Made by a program: the position numbers and the translations under genes | Notes under the pieces: model-generated | Seen by the model: only the letters and a program-made list of their open reading frames with translations | What the model was told of the DNA's origin: nothing | Database searches by the model: none | Shown: positions 14,290-26,602 of the stretch, piece after piece | How the letters are laid out: each line of letters opens with the position of its first letter | How positions within the stretch are numbered: the stretch's first letter is position 1 | From: Isoetes taiwanensis | Taxonomy: Eukaryota; Streptophyta; Lycopodiopsida; Isoetales; Isoetaceae | NCBI GenBank assembly: GCA_021234155.1 | Contig: JAJEKV010000002.1 | Coordinates: forward strand, 15,539,428 to 15,603,427 | Length of the DNA: 64,000 nt | Reading direction: 5' to 3'

Positions 14290-17200
14290 CATCCGTTGTG
14301 TTCTTTGTCTAGAACATCATCTCGTATGATTGTCACCGGCTCGCTGTATGAAATAGTTTGAGGCTAAAAGCCATTAACCAGTGGAATGGGAGTTCCATCT
14401 AATTCAGGCCGTACTTTGAAAACGCTGGGTTGCACCACTTTGAACACTTGATAAGGGCCAAGCCATCGAAACTTTAATCTTGCCCGGAAAAATTTGCGGA
14501 CGAGAATCATAAAGAAGAACCAAATCGCCTTCTTTGAATAAAGCTGTCTTAATACGTTTGTCATGTAACGATTTTGCAACTGTTGTCCATATGAAATGAA
14601 ACACGGTCGTAAGTATCACGTCTTCATCCAACCGGGTTTCCTGATAAACCCGGGTTTCGAGAGTGCGGCAAGAAGTGATTATGGGTCGTGAGCTTGAAAT
14701 GGAGAGTTGGAAGAATGTATTCAAGGCATGAGAGCTTTGACATCATAAACCAATTTGAAAAGGAGTGTGACCGCGAGCTATTTTTGAAACAAGTATTGTA
14801 AGCCCAAAAGAATGTATGTGAGGAAGCTTGTTTCGGCAATCGGCGGTAGAAGCCACAAATTTTTGAGAATTGTGACCGTAGGGTTTTGTTGGTGCTTTCA
14901 GCCAAACCGCTCCTGAGGATAGTAAGGTGTGCTCTTTGATGATGTATCGCATCCCACGCCTCCTTTATGGTATGGTTGATAAAATGGATACATCTCTGGA
15001 TCACCGCACCGCCCGTAGGCATCCAAAACGCGATGATTTGTTGATACGATGATCTGGCCGCGTTTCGTCGCTAGCAGCAAACCGGAAGTGCTAAGTTACC
15101 CATTTGGTAGCGAATCGCTGAGTAATTGACGCTGCACGCGTGTGCCGCAGAGGGATCAATGGGTCCCAAACCAGAACCGTTTGGTTTAAAGGAAGGCATG
15201 GTCAGTGCCACGGAAGAGCCGCCACGCGTCGGGTATCTTCCCACAATAATTTTATTGAAGCATCACACGCATGGCGCGCATGCTGGAGCCGCCTTGAAGA
15301 GCTGCAACAAGAAGGGATTTTTATGCGTCGCGGTGTCACCATGAAAATGACCACTCACCGGAGCCCTTCATGGCTTCCCTGACAACAAGATCTCTGGACC
15401 TCATGAGGGAGAACACAGCCAGCCGAAGGACTTATTCTGCCCTTTGTAAAGATGGCTCGCAGAACTACGGTAGAAGTCACTTCGACCTCGCGAGAAATTG
15501 TGTCGACTTTGATTGACGCCACAAGCCGAGAGAGCGCGGAGCGCCCTTCCTCGGGTGGAAGAGCCAGGAGGGAGATACCGCTGAAAAGCTGGAACCAAAC
15601 GTAGGGTGGCCGTGACCAAAAAAGAGTCAGCGCCATGAAAGGGCGGCTCGAGACTCCCTCGTGGATCATCCGTGGCGATGCGCCAAAGATATCCGACAAC
15701 ATGATTTGCTCCCGCCTTTGTGAACAATTTCGTAAAATGCAGTAGTATAATCAACGAAGCAATGCGCCCGTGGTGTGGACTTGTTGATCAAAATAAAGGG
15801 AGTGCTTGGTGATCAACAAAGAATTTGATCCTCGATCAAAAAGGTGACTCCAGTTTGGACACGTAAAATTAAAACCCGCGCTTCACGCCTGCGGGCAGAT
15901 TAGTTGCGCGCCAGATTGAGTTTTCTCACGGCATATCGATTGGTTTGTCGGGCAGAAGATCATATTCTTGAGAAAGAATAGCCCAACGCCGGTGACATCG
16001 TTACGAATGAAAGGGTTTGTCCCATTGACAGGAGGAACAAGAACCCAAGGTTCAGCAAAAAGCTTCAATCGTTGAAAGCAAAGATCCGGCCTGGAATTCT
16101 TCAAGCGCGCGCGGGATTCATCACCGCGGAGTTTATGAATGGGATTCGCAATGTACGCAGAAGTCCGTGAATGAAGGTGGGAGTAATAATTTACCTTTAC
16201 CCAAAGGAGCTTGTTCCTGATATTGGTCGGTGGAGCTCGCCTTTTGAGCACAACTGATTTGCAGGTGATCCGTGGTGATACCGCTAATGACAACGGTCCT
16301 ACCGAATAATCGAAGTGACGCAGAAAAGGTGCATTTCTCGATTGAGACCAATGCCTGACTCATCACATTTTCGAAAAGACGAAGTTCCAATTTATCCAAA
16401 TGGTCAGCCATGGAACCAGGCGTAGAAGGCATCTTGAAATTTGCAAGAAGGGATTTTCCTTCATAAAATCAGCGAAAACCGGTGAGCATTATATTTTGAA
16501 ATGTTGATGATTGGAGAGCTTGATAACTAAAAAGGAACCACCACCTTGGGCAAAAGTGACTTTACCTGGGTGGTGAAGCATGCCTTGAGTTGATCGATTC
16601 TTTGATTGAGATCTGATTGTAGCTTAAAAACCATCCATGAAGGAATACATTCATGTCCAAATGGTAATCTCTTCCGGCACCCCGGTTCCCAGGAAGGGAA
16701 GTGGAAAATGATCACGCCCCGGCCCGATTTAGTTTCCTCTATCCACGCTGAACGATCTTTTCCATTCAGGTTTTGAGTGCAATGACAATGGGGTTTCACG
16801 CGATCCATCGTTTGACCTCGCATAATCAAACCTGCAGAAGGAGTTTGTCAATTTCTGCCTTTGACGCTTATCACGGTAATTTGGGTTGATGGTATCGCCG
16901 CTAAGGCTAACGTGACGCATCGATTTGGTATCCCCAAGGTTTTGTTGATCCCCCGGCTTCGAAAATTCCGGTGCTAAACGTGTTTGAACTTCTTTTAAAG
17001 AGCGCGGATCGCCTCGGTTAATGCATAGGGTGCCTTAAGATTGGCGAATGCTACAAAGGCCGGGATTGTTGCCCACATCCACACCAATTTCCAGAGTCCG
17101 GAATATGTGATACTTCCGCGGTCAGGCGACAATATGTGTGAGGTTGCAGCTACATTAAAAAAAGATGAGTGATACCGCTGCGGAAAAAAGAGGTTGCCGA

Positions 17201-18885
17201 AGTTTCATCGCTAAAGGTTGCTTCATGACCGCGTGCCATCAATAGGATCGGAGGAAGTTCAACCGAAAAAGTGATCAACACGCTGGATGCGTTGCAAGGA
17301 GCCGTAGGGGCTGCCGCACCGTCCCCGAAGAGTCATGGCCTCCCCAAGGATCAAAGATATTCGTGGTAGGGCTGCAGGCACTGGTGCAGCCCCACCCCAG
17401 GAGTAGATATTCTGTGGGCATCCTCGGACCTGCCTGAGAGAGGGGTTCAAAGATTGTCGGACCCAAATGATCTTACCTAAGCCAAGTCCATATGGTACTG
17501 AGGTGGAATGGCCTCAGTGATGATTGAACCCCACCTCAGGCCCAATAGCCAGAGGCCTGGCCTCATGGAGGTCTCACGACCAACAGATTTCTACACCCTG
17601 ACTCCAGCCTTCCAAACAATGTAAACTCTGTGGGAAACTGAGTCACCAATGTTGATGTGAAGAAGATGTTGAGCTGCGTGGATATGGCCATTAATAGGCC
17701 ACTTGATGCCATGGTTGAGGAGCGGTTTGATGCCCATTTGTTGGCGGGATTATCCGGTGATGAGATTGACAGCCGCTTTTACCTCGGCTGACGCGAAATT
17801 ATATTTTATCTTTGTTGATTGCCCAATCGCGGGTATGGACCGGTAAGGTGGAGGTATGTCGTTCTCAACCAAAACGGCTCGAGGGTAATCGACTCCTGAT
17901 AGACATAGTTTCAAAAAATTGTTGCCAAACTTAAGGGAATTTCTGATTTTGTAGCCTCCTTGGAGTTCCACGAAAATACGAGAAAAGGATCCCACGGATC
18001 CAAATTCGCGGCCGGAGCGGTAATGATGCAAACAACTTTCGGAGTAAGCCGACGCCAGCCACAATGATCTCCTGGATATGTCCGGAGAGCCCGGAGGTTG
18101 AGATGGAAGATGCATCTTGTCTTTGCCGAATAGCCCGGTGGTGGCATGAACATTAGCCAACGGCGCCTCTCTGTGTTTCGAGGTCTCTAATGCTTTGCTG
18201 CGACTTTGGCACGACATGGAGGAGCTTTTCCACCGTGCAAAGTGAACCTTTTCTTCATGAGGATTCTGTCAATCGCAGCAAAGCTGCGCGCCATGAGAAT
18301 GATGGTTATGGACGTGACTGGTCGGAAACCGTAAAACCCAACCCCAATTTGACAAACCGGATCGAGGATTGGGGCGAGCCCGGAAAATTTTTCCGTGTTT
18401 GTTGATCCATCCGAGGCTGATTGGTAGAGCCGGGGTTGATACGCGGATTGCCGGCATAAGGCGCTACGCAGGCTTCCAGAGGTCTTGTTTGCCGCTGGCA
18501 CCAGAGTTGGTGTCGCGGAGGCTTAACCAAGGTGGTCCGGATTGGTGCCGTGAAGCCGCGACTGAACTGTGGGGAGCTGAGGACATGCCGGTTGTAGCGA
18601 CTTCATCGGTGATGCTGATAACACCTGGAGTTTCAGCGATCAAAAGGGGGCTAAAAGGTCCCCGCTATTGCCCCGCTGTTTCCATAGAGTTGAGCGGTTG
18701 AGCCCGGCGCTGGCTGCGCCGACATTACATTGTGTCGGCGGTGTTGTTCAAAATCTTCGATAAACCATCTGTTTTAAGGGTAGGATGAGCGGAAGCGTAC
18801 CTTCCTCGTGGCATGATTGCACATGTTGCATCTTTACAATGAAAGCGCCATTGGTGGAGTTGCATTCATTTGCCAAGGTTTCGGT
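14290..18885 (-). pseudogene. Ty3/gypsy pol and partial gag, copy 1
   Basis: Integrase (14,364-15,080), RNase H (about 15,400-16,290), RT (16,133-16,920) and protease/gag (about 17,000-18,885) can be matched piece by piece to 37,078-41,785. All frames are broken. The RT active-site segment reads QDAF, as in copy 2. The element is cut off at 18,885 inside the first zinc-knuckle region of gag, where copy 2 continues into an intact N-terminus. Confidence 0.8.
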
Positions 18886-19690
18886 ATTTAAAGAAAGTCT
18901 TTTGGCGAACTTTCGTCCTTAAGGTCAACCCCGCCGATAACTCTCCCCTTTTTTTTTCAAGTCGAGATTCACGACACATTATTGTTTCTAGGTGCTACAT
19001 CGTAACTGTGGTCTAGGTTCCCATGGCTTCAGTGGCCAAGCCGCGGCAATAAATTTCTTGTACTAGATAAAAGTTATCCTTGCCTTTCAAGCCATGCCAT
19101 TGGCTCACAACAAATATCTTCCAAATATTCATCATCCCATTGGCTTTTGACAAATATTCTCCAAATATACCACAACCCGAGACAAACGAGGTTTTGCCTA
19201 GAAGGGCAATCCAAAAATGTAAATTAATTTTATTTTCAAAAAATGATATCTAGCCATTTATTTAACCACATTGTGATATTTGCAGTGTATTCTATGATTA
19301 TAAAGAACAAAAATCATTGCCAATGTCAGATAACATGAACGAGGTAGGATGATACGTTGTCATCTACCACATGCATTTGGCTAGGATGATAGAGTATCAT
19401 CTACCACATGCATTAGGCACTGCATTTTTTGTATTTTTTTGAAGGATTGGGCACCTTATTATGCATGATTGAGCATTTTTTGTATTTTTTTGAAGGACTG
19501 GGCACCTTGTTATGCATGATTGAGCCACTGTTTATATTTGGTTGAAAGTATTGATTGATCATGCGAGATTGTGAGGCTAGTTTAGGCATGGATAAGATAC
19601 ACACTTGTGGAAAAAAAAATGGCAAAGGCGGTCGGGAAATGGGTGGCAAATTAAGTTTAGTGGTCAGATTCCATGTGGAGGCACGTTAGG
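18886..19690. other. Spacer with two short tandem duplications
   Basis: Single-copy AT-rich sequence after the end of repeat copy 1. A 37 bp unit (TAGGATGATA...CCACATGCATT) is duplicated at 19,345-19,418. A 51 bp unit (GCATTTTTTGTATTTTTTTG...) is duplicated at 19,422-19,523. No gene is visible. Confidence 0.8.
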
Positions 19691-19693
19691 CGC

Positions 19694-19702
19694 CATAAAT
19701 AG
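19694..19702 (+). promoter_or_regulatory. TATA box of the two-exon gene
   Basis: CATAAATAG lies 314-322 bases before the start codon at 20,016. It is followed about 30 bases on by a plausible transcription start and a roughly 290-base leader. A minimal upstream ORF, ATG-GAT-CTT-TGA (19,989-20,000), ends 15 bases before the main ATG and could damp translation. Confidence 0.5.
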
Positions 19703-20015
19703 GGAGGTTGGAGGATAGTGGGACCCGACATCAGCCAAGCACCGCCAAGGGCTTTTGTTGTTTTTTTTTTCCGCGACCTACCAGTAAAGCAGACGGAATC
19801 TTTGTTCAAAAGCTGCGGCAACACAACGGCCATTTTATTCTGACGTCTGCTTCCAAAATAGCAAGCCTCTGCTCTAAGTGTTGCATCAGCATCAGATCTG
19901 AGTTGGGCGCTGATTTTTTCCGCCGGATTTGGCCGAATTCTTCCGATCGGCCGCGATTCAGAGCGCCTTTACAGTCCCTGCTTCATAAATGGATCTTTGA
20001 AATAGCCTACACACC

Positions 20016-21033
20016 ATGTCGCGAGCTTCTGTCGATGATATTGCTCTTCCTCGATCAAACGTAAGCTCCCTTTCTTTCCTTTTTAGCACAATGGTTTTGC
20101 TTTTTTTTTCTTCTTTTTGCCCCATGTAAGGACCAAGTTTGTTGTATAGACCTTTAGGGAACACTCTTGCTTTATGCTTATGCAAGAAAAGTGGGGTGGG
20201 CATTCTTGGATATGGACTACTTCTGGCTGCCCCATGGGGCCATCTAAACAAGAATGGCAATCCAACTATTTTGCAGATGGAACATCCCACATTCCATTAT
20301 ACATTACCTTGAGACTATAGTGGCCTTTTTACCAGCTATCTTCAAGGCTTCTACAAGCTGTAAACAACTTGATCCCTAGTTTGAGGTTTAAGGAAAAAAA
20401 AGTAGATTTCATGTCTCATTTTAAACAACCTGGCCCCTAGCTTGAGAAGAGAAAAAAGTAGATGTTATGTATCATCCTACCTATGAAATATATGCTCATA
20501 AGTATACGTGCTTGTAGTAAATTGTATTGTCAATATAGGTGTTCGTAGTAAATTGTATAGTTGATAGGTAAGAATGTGATTATGGGGCTTATATTACAAA
20601 TAGGAAGTTTGATGATCTAGTTCATTGTATCTTGCAGATGGATCTTCTTGACATGAACAAATGGACCAATGCATATTTCACAAAATCATGCAATTCAAGT
20701 ACAATTTCCAAAGGCCTTGTTGTGTCTCCTTGCATGGAGCATGTCAATTGCAAGGATGCAAGTAGAATGACATCATGGAAACGGTCATTACTATTTTGGC
20801 GTCGAGTGACAAAAGATAACAGTTGTGTCCCAAAAAGTAAATGTTTGAAGAACCTGTCAAAAGATAAAATGGAAAAACATAAGGTGGCTAGTCTAATATA
20901 CACAGATGGTTTAGGAATCCAAACCAAAAGGTGTCCAAGACAATCCTTAAGTAGTGGTAATTTTGGTAAACTTCCATATCAAACCTTGAGAAAGCCATCT
21001 CACTTGCAATGCATACCCCTTTATGTCTCATGA
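20016..21033 (+). CDS. Intact two-exon gene, 146 aa, unknown function
   Basis: Exon 1 (20,016-20,060) is ATG in the context ACACCATGT, 15 codons, then a good donor, AAC|GTAAGC. Intron 1 (20,061-20,637, 577 bp) ends CTTGCAG. Exon 2 (20,638-21,033) stays open in phase 0 to TGA, giving 146 residues. The protein is basic and Ser/Lys-rich, with no signal peptide or membrane segment. It has a TSWKRSLLFWRR segment near the middle and a C-terminus containing GKLPYQTLRK...IPLYVS. These two blocks remind me of small uncharacterised angiosperm proteins with an IPYxSLRE...IPIYLV ending, but that is memory-based and weak. The gene lies in single-copy DNA between the two repeat blocks and shows none of their damage, so it is a likely expressed host gene. 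Confidence 0.7.
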
Positions 21034-22002
21034 CATTATGCGGATCTACTATTGTACTTGTATATTGTCAAACATGTTTGACATAAGAAATTTGTATGTG
21101 AAGTTCACGTCATCAAATTGCCAAATGATATTGAAAAAGCACTTGACTTTTGCTATTCATTACCTCTAGAAAAATATTGCATGAGTTGCATTGTAGTATT
21201 TGGTTTAAGAAACGTTGCGCGTGCATGTCAACCTAAAGTCATCTCAATAGTATTCTAAGCAAGAAGAGAGCATCACTAATAAGGTGCTAACGCACTATGG
21301 GTTGCCCTTGCAACTAATTTGTAGATGGAGTCTAGAAGCCAAACTAATGATATGTGTTTGTGAGGTCGAGCCCAAGGTTGTATTTTCTTATCCCCAATGC
21401 TTATTTTGCAGGCGAGTTGTTGTTTAACAACATGCTCCTAAAGGCTCAACATGTACAAAGGAGCATGGGGAAATTACATCAAGCCTACACAATCTGGCAA
21501 GGAGCTCCTAAACTGACTAATGCTAAATCAAGGGGGCATAACCTAGGTGGCTAACTTTTAATAGTTTCTTAAGCGACTATTAGAGCCCACTTTTCATAGA
21601 AAATGGAAAACCAAATCCCGTCCACTGATTAACTGCAAAATGCTTTGAATTTATTAATAATAAGTTGAACAAAAACAAGTAGAGATCTTTATAAGAATGT
21701 AAGCAACTAAATTACAGCCAAACCAAATCTTATTCAACTACTGTATCACCAGAATGTGGCAAACCCAACTCCAGGGATGGTCGAACCATTTGCCCCGAAA
21801 GCTATATGTAGTATGAAGATTCTAGACCGTAGATTCTAAAGCTGCAATCGAAATGGGTAGTTGTGGCTCTCTGAAGCAAGTAAAAGAGCTTGAAGTATGG
21901 CGATGGAATGCTATGACAAAATGGACATTCAAAAGACAAGCTCACGCACCCTCACGCAGACCGACCTCAATCGGGCCACTTGAAGTAATGTAGCTACAAT
22001 TT
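21034..22002. other. 3' region of the two-exon gene and spacer
   Basis: Probable 3' untranslated region followed by AT-rich intergenic sequence. A 66-codon open frame (21,354-21,554) has no recognisable features. Repeat copy 2 begins by 22,003; copy 1 cannot show whether homology starts earlier. Confidence 0.6.
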
Positions 22003-22200
22003 TCAATCTCAACCGTGCGGCATCAAATGGCATATACCACCCACTTACCTCCCAAGGGTTTGCCCTTCGGGCAACCCAAAAATGCAAGAAAAAAATGAAT
22101 TAAGGTTGACAAAAAGAAGTCTGCATAAGCAGGGGTGTGAGATTATATGCCATTTTGAACATGTTTAATTGTGCTGGAAAGCATTACCACTTTTAGATAG

Positions 22201-22383
22201 CTGTTACTTTTCAGTAAGCATATACATGGGCATGTTGTCAATGCAAAACTTGTATCATGCAGTCTTGTTGCAAACAAGCTTCTCAGCATATGTATGTACT
22301 ACTGTACATATGCAAGGTTTGAGAATGCACATTATGTATTTAACAGGATATTTAGACAAGAGATAATTTCATGGAATGCATGA
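22201..22383 (+). pseudogene. PPR-protein fragment, copy 2
   Basis: One frame reads SKHIHGHVVNAKLVSCSLVANK and then FENAHYVFNRIFRQEIISWNA, followed by a TGA. This is the linker and start of successive PPR motifs of the PLS type, as found in plant organelle RNA-editing or processing proteins (K.iHghvv..g...d..v.N.L...Y....A..vFd.i..r..isWNa). Only about 60 codons remain, with no start, no mitochondrial or plastid targeting region and no flanking repeats. It is a relic or a captured piece. Confidence 0.75.
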
Positions 22384-22508
22384 TATGAAGATAGCTTCAT
22401 GTGAAAATGCGAAAGATGTCCTCAACTTTTTTAGCACTTAACGCTACCATAGTACCTCCAACTGGAATATTGTAGTCTATCATATCATCTAATATTTGAC
22501 AAAATAAG

Positions 22509-23048
22509 TTTAATGTGCTTGTCCATAAGTTTAACCCTAGAATATCAAATCAGTGTCCAGTATGCAAGCGTGGATCTGAGACCATTGAGCATTGCTTTTT
22601 CATGTGTGAACACCTTAGACAGGTATGGGACTGGTTGTTTTCCCTTTTTCAGGTTTCACTAACAAGTCAACAACTGCTTTTGGCAATTTACCCAAGTACT
22701 TGGACAGAGTTACAAGGCCAGGCTTTTCATCTAGCAGCAGGATGGTTGCTTTGGACTATCTGGAAAAGACGAAGATTGGTAATCTTCAAAGGTCTGGATG
22801 TGGCAGATAATCGTGTTCTCCAAGAAGCTCAAGGTTACATTGTAAAGTCGTATCATTGTTCTTCACTTGCCCCTCACAAGAGGCGATTGATTTTTGAGGA
22901 GTTTTTGGATGTGCACTCTTATGCTTAGGCAGGTTGCTTCACTCGGTGGGTCTCCGCTTATCCGCTGAGATTTTATTCCTGTCTCTGCATTTATACTTGT
23001 ATTTGACTCTTTGATTGAATAAAGTCTGACGTCCTTCAACAAAAAAAA
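22509..23048 (+). mobile_element. 5'-truncated L1-type LINE, 540 bp
   Basis: The element carries the C-terminal part of the LINE ORF2 (open 22,515-22,928) and ends in poly(A). The zinc-ribbon-like motif CPVCKRGSE...EHCFFMC is followed by LLWTIWKRRRLVIFKG, a block shared with the LINEs at 27.8 kb and 56.7 kb. An 18 bp target duplication (AATATTTGACAAAATAAG) flanks it at 22,491-22,508 and 23,049-23,066. Truncation during reverse transcription explains the missing 5' end. It cannot move by itself. Confidence 0.9.
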
Positions 23049-24228
23049 AATATTTGACAAAATAAGAAGTGCATTTACTCGTCACATTAGTGCTTCAACT
23101 CATACAACTTGGATCCTCTATTTCATAAAATTGTATGTGAAGCCATAGGCACATGCATATAACTTATTTTGTTGCATAGGGCAAGAGTAGATTATTTTTG
23201 GCACTTTCAAATTGACCTACCTTAGACTTTCTAAATCACAAATAAACAATACATGAGGAAGATTAGGAATAGAAAACCAACATGGCATCCTAAGAGCAGG
23301 AGTCATACCAGGAGAAAATCCAGGCGAGTAAGGCTGGTACAAAATATAATCACTCCACATTGGGTCCACACCACGTGCCTCCTGATCTCTTGGTGCCGGA
23401 GTTTCTTATCAGTATTGCTAATGGTCTGGGTACTCATCTGGCCCATTCTATTGTTGATGGTGCTAAAATTTGTGTTTCTCTTCCTTCTGGTCGCGGTCTT
23501 CCTGACTGTGTGGTTGTGAAAAGTGGCCCTATCTTTCTGAAGTATGCTTTGCAGTTGCTCAATGGCCCTCAGCTTGCTGATTTATTTCCTCAACTTGCTT
23601 TGTTTGCAAATTTTCGTGCTAAAAGAGATCGCCACCGCAATGGTCCCTTCTTCCTCCTCGTGCCTCCTACCGTTGTGTCTCCATTACCCCCTCTGTTGTC
23701 CCTTACGCCAATGCTATCTGCGACCTCTGTTGTTGCTACTCCATCCGGCCGCTAAAACCACTATCCCACGTAAGATTGTGCATACTCCCGCTTTTGAAGA
23801 GGATGCTAGGGCTAAGTTACTGAAGATCCGGGAATTGCAAGAGCGGCATGAAAGTGTTCAAGAACATCATGAAAATGCCCAAGAGGGATGGACAAATGTT
23901 AATTGGAAAAGAGTCGCACATAATAAGGCTAGTCAACATGTGTCACATGTCATGAGCGATTTCGATAATTTGCATGGAAGGGTGGAGCAGAGAGGAGGCT
24001 CTCCCTTGCCGGGTTACCCAACAAAATAATGGGGGTAGAGAGCAGAGGAGGCTCTCCCTCACCAAGTGCTTTGAACAAAACAATGGAAGGGTGGAACAGG
24101 AGAGGAGGCCCCTTGCCAATTTCCCAGGACGAGGTGGGCTGACCTCCCTTGAGAACCATCTTGAGATGGACATGGTTGAGGCTGGCTCTATTGGTATGGA
24201 GGTGGAGCATAATATTTTGGCCACATGA

Positions 24229-25404
24229 ACTGTTGTCTTGGAATGTGAGGGGAGTGGCTTCTTCCCAAGTAAAAGAAGAGGTTGTCTCTTTACCGTCTAA
24301 GTTTTCTACGACCTTTTGTTGCCTCCAAGAGCATAAAATGCGGTGATGTACATAAAGTAGCTAATGTATTTGGGCCGGGACTATAATGTCTTGGTGTCTG
24401 GCTGCTGATGCATCTAAGGCTGGTGTGCTTACTGCATGGAAGTCTTCTGTGGATGTCACTTTTACTCAAACAGATAGGTTGGGCGGTGGATAATAATCAA
24501 ATGGAAAGATAAGGGCCAAGAATGGGGTTTGATAAATGTGTATGCTCATAATAGACCTCGTCAGCGTGGTGCTTTGTGGGCAACTCTGAGGAGTAAAGTT
24601 CTCCAGCTTGGACAAAATGTTGCATGGTTGCTCGTTGGCGACTTCAATATGGTCGAGTTGGAAAGAGATAGAAGTGGTCGCGGCTCTGAAGTGGTGCAAG
24701 GATTCGAGCGAGAGCAATGGCTACGCCTTTTACATGATGGTCAGCTTATGGAGATTGATGGTGATCAGTCCTTTACGTGGTGTAATGGTTGGACAGGAGC
24801 TGGCAGAGCTTATGCAAGGCATGATAGAGGATACTTTAATACTTGTGCAGCTGCTCGGCTAGCGGATTTTCGTCGCTCAAATCTTCTGGATAGCTCTGTG
24901 TCTGATCATAATCCACAACTTCTAACTAATGATGTGGCTAATTGTCATCGACCTACCAGGACCTACTTTAAGCTTAATTGCAAGTACCTGGAGGATGATG
25001 AGTTCAAAGTTGGCTGTAGTCGGGCTTGGTCTCGGGCCTTCTCACCTCGTAGGGGCATGTCTGGGGTTGTTGCAGCGTTGTCTGCAGTGAAGTCATTTGC
25101 AAAAGAATATGGGAGAGTCAGAGCTGCTGAAGCTAGAGGGCTATTGACTGCATTGTACCAGGAATTAGAAGTACTCCGCGCTCGTGGCCATACTAATGGA
25201 GTCAGAGAAAAGGAGTTATTATCTCAGATCAAGGCTATAGAAACTGTAAAAGTTACTGAAGCCAAAGTGAAGGCAGGGTTGCAGTGGTTCAAGGACGGTG
25301 ATAGATGTACCCGGTTCTTTTGCTGGCTGCAAGAAGAAGGAAACTTCGCCACTTCTATACATTCTTTGGTGCTGCCGGATGGTGCTCTTATCTCCGATCC
25401 GTGA
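24229..25404 (+). pseudogene. LINE endonuclease domain
   Basis: The domain opens with LLSWNVRGVASS (from about 24,229) and LQEHKM, the usual start of plant LINE endonucleases. After a frame change it continues in a 291-codon frame (24,529-25,404). That frame contains the catalytic-site blocks VGDFNMVE and DSSVSDHNPQ, which contribute the metal-binding Asp and the Asp-His pair used to nick target DNA. A linker to the RT region follows (VKAGLQWFKDGDRCTRFF). A stop codon after ALISDP separates it from the RT. Confidence 0.85.
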
Positions 25405-25642
25405 ATCTTAAGCAATATCTTCATCATCACTTTTCTTCATTCTTTGCACGACACCCATTGCCCTTTCCGGAAGGACATGCAATTGGTCGTGTTGACTAAG
25501 GTGCGTTGCATTGTTTTCAAGAGCGAGGTTGCTTCTTGAGTCTAATATTGTGAAGGAGGACTTAAAAGCGTACTGTGGCTCTCTTGAAAAGGGATAAATG
25601 CCCGGGTCTTGATGGCTTTCCTATTGAATTCTTTCGAAGTCT

Positions 25643-26602
25643 TTGGGATTTGGTTGGAGGATGACATATGATGCCTTTTGTGAGTTTCAGAGATTTAGGA
25701 GCCTTGATAAGATTTTGAATACTGGGTTGTATCTCTCTCATTCCAAAGAACAAGGAACCCAAGACTATTTCGACCGGGCGACCTATTACATTGCTTTCAT
25801 TTGTGGTACAAGATCTTTGCTAAGACATTGGCGGATAGAGTCCGAGACATCTTGGTCGACGCTATCTAAATCAACACAATCTGCTTTCTCCCTCGTCGTT
25901 GTATTCTCAACAACGTGGTTGCCGCATATGAAGGAATATATTGGGCCCGGTTACAGGGTCATAGAGCGAGTGTATCTTAAGCTTGATTTTGCTAAAGCCT
26001 ACGATAGTGTTGATTGGGGCTTCTTGGAGAAGTGTCTTCTTGCACTTGGGTTTGGGGAGTCATTCACAAGGAATGTCATGAAGCTCCATACATCAGCCGC
26101 CGGATCTCGGTCCTTTTCGGGCGAGCCATCGGATATTTTTGTAGTGGGTAGAGGAATTCGACAGGGTTGTCCCTTAGCACCCTTGCTTTTCACAATTGTG
26201 GCAGAAGTCTTGTCCCAGCTCTTCTCCGTGGCTACCCAAGATGGCGTTATTCAAGGCCTCCCAATGGACGATGGTTCTCAAGAGGTATGTAACCAATATG
26301 CCGATGACACTTTTTTGTTCCTAATTGCCGAGGCTGAGAATCTTCGTAATGCTAAGCTATTATTAGACACATTCTCCTTAGCATCAGGAGTTCTTGTAGG
26401 GTGGCAAAAATGTACAGCTTTGTGGACGTTGGACAGTCCCATCCCTCCCTGTATTTTGGACTATCCTTGGAAGATTCTTCTGCATGGCAATACCACAAAG
26501 TTGCTTGGTATCCCAGTTGGAATTCATGTCTCTGCTTCAGATGCTTGGGATGAAATCATTAGTGGGTTGCAAAAGCACTTGTTTTGGTGGAATACTGACT
26601 AA
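25643..26602 (+). pseudogene. LINE reverse transcriptase domain
   Basis: This is a 319-codon frame. It contains YLKLDFAKAYDSVDW (first catalytic Asp), GRGIRQGCPLAP (template-grip loop), and the catalytic box NQYADDTFLFL followed by a thumb region (SGVLVGWQKCTALW). The three catalytic Asp residues are all present. The first ~100 residues are scrambled by frame changes and the frame ends in the thumb. The chain resumes at 26,620-27,035 in another frame. The domain copies LINE RNA at the nicked target. Confidence 0.88.

Larger units (their letters stand above)
1..18885 (+). repeat. Copy 1 of a ~19-20 kb direct repeat (error-rich or decayed)
   Basis: The sequence runs colinear with 22,003-41,785 from base 1 to about 18,885. 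Anchors are a PPR fragment, a truncated LINE whose target duplication is also present (474-491 and 1,036-1,053), a second LINE ending at 5,845, an LTR at about 5,957, an inverted LTR near 9,911-10,472, and integrase-to-gag on the minus strand. Almost every ORF is broken relative to copy 2. Changes are small indels and substitutions concentrated at CAG and CTG, plus homopolymer length changes. Homology stops inside gag at 18,885. Because the match already holds at base 1, the block probably extends upstream of the window. Confidence 0.93.

Noticed and set aside
1-18885. Repeat-induced point mutation as the cause of copy 1 damage
   Set aside because: That fungal process gives C-to-T transitions. 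Here changes are mostly indels and CTG/CAG to CCG/CGG or CG, and the host looks like a plant.
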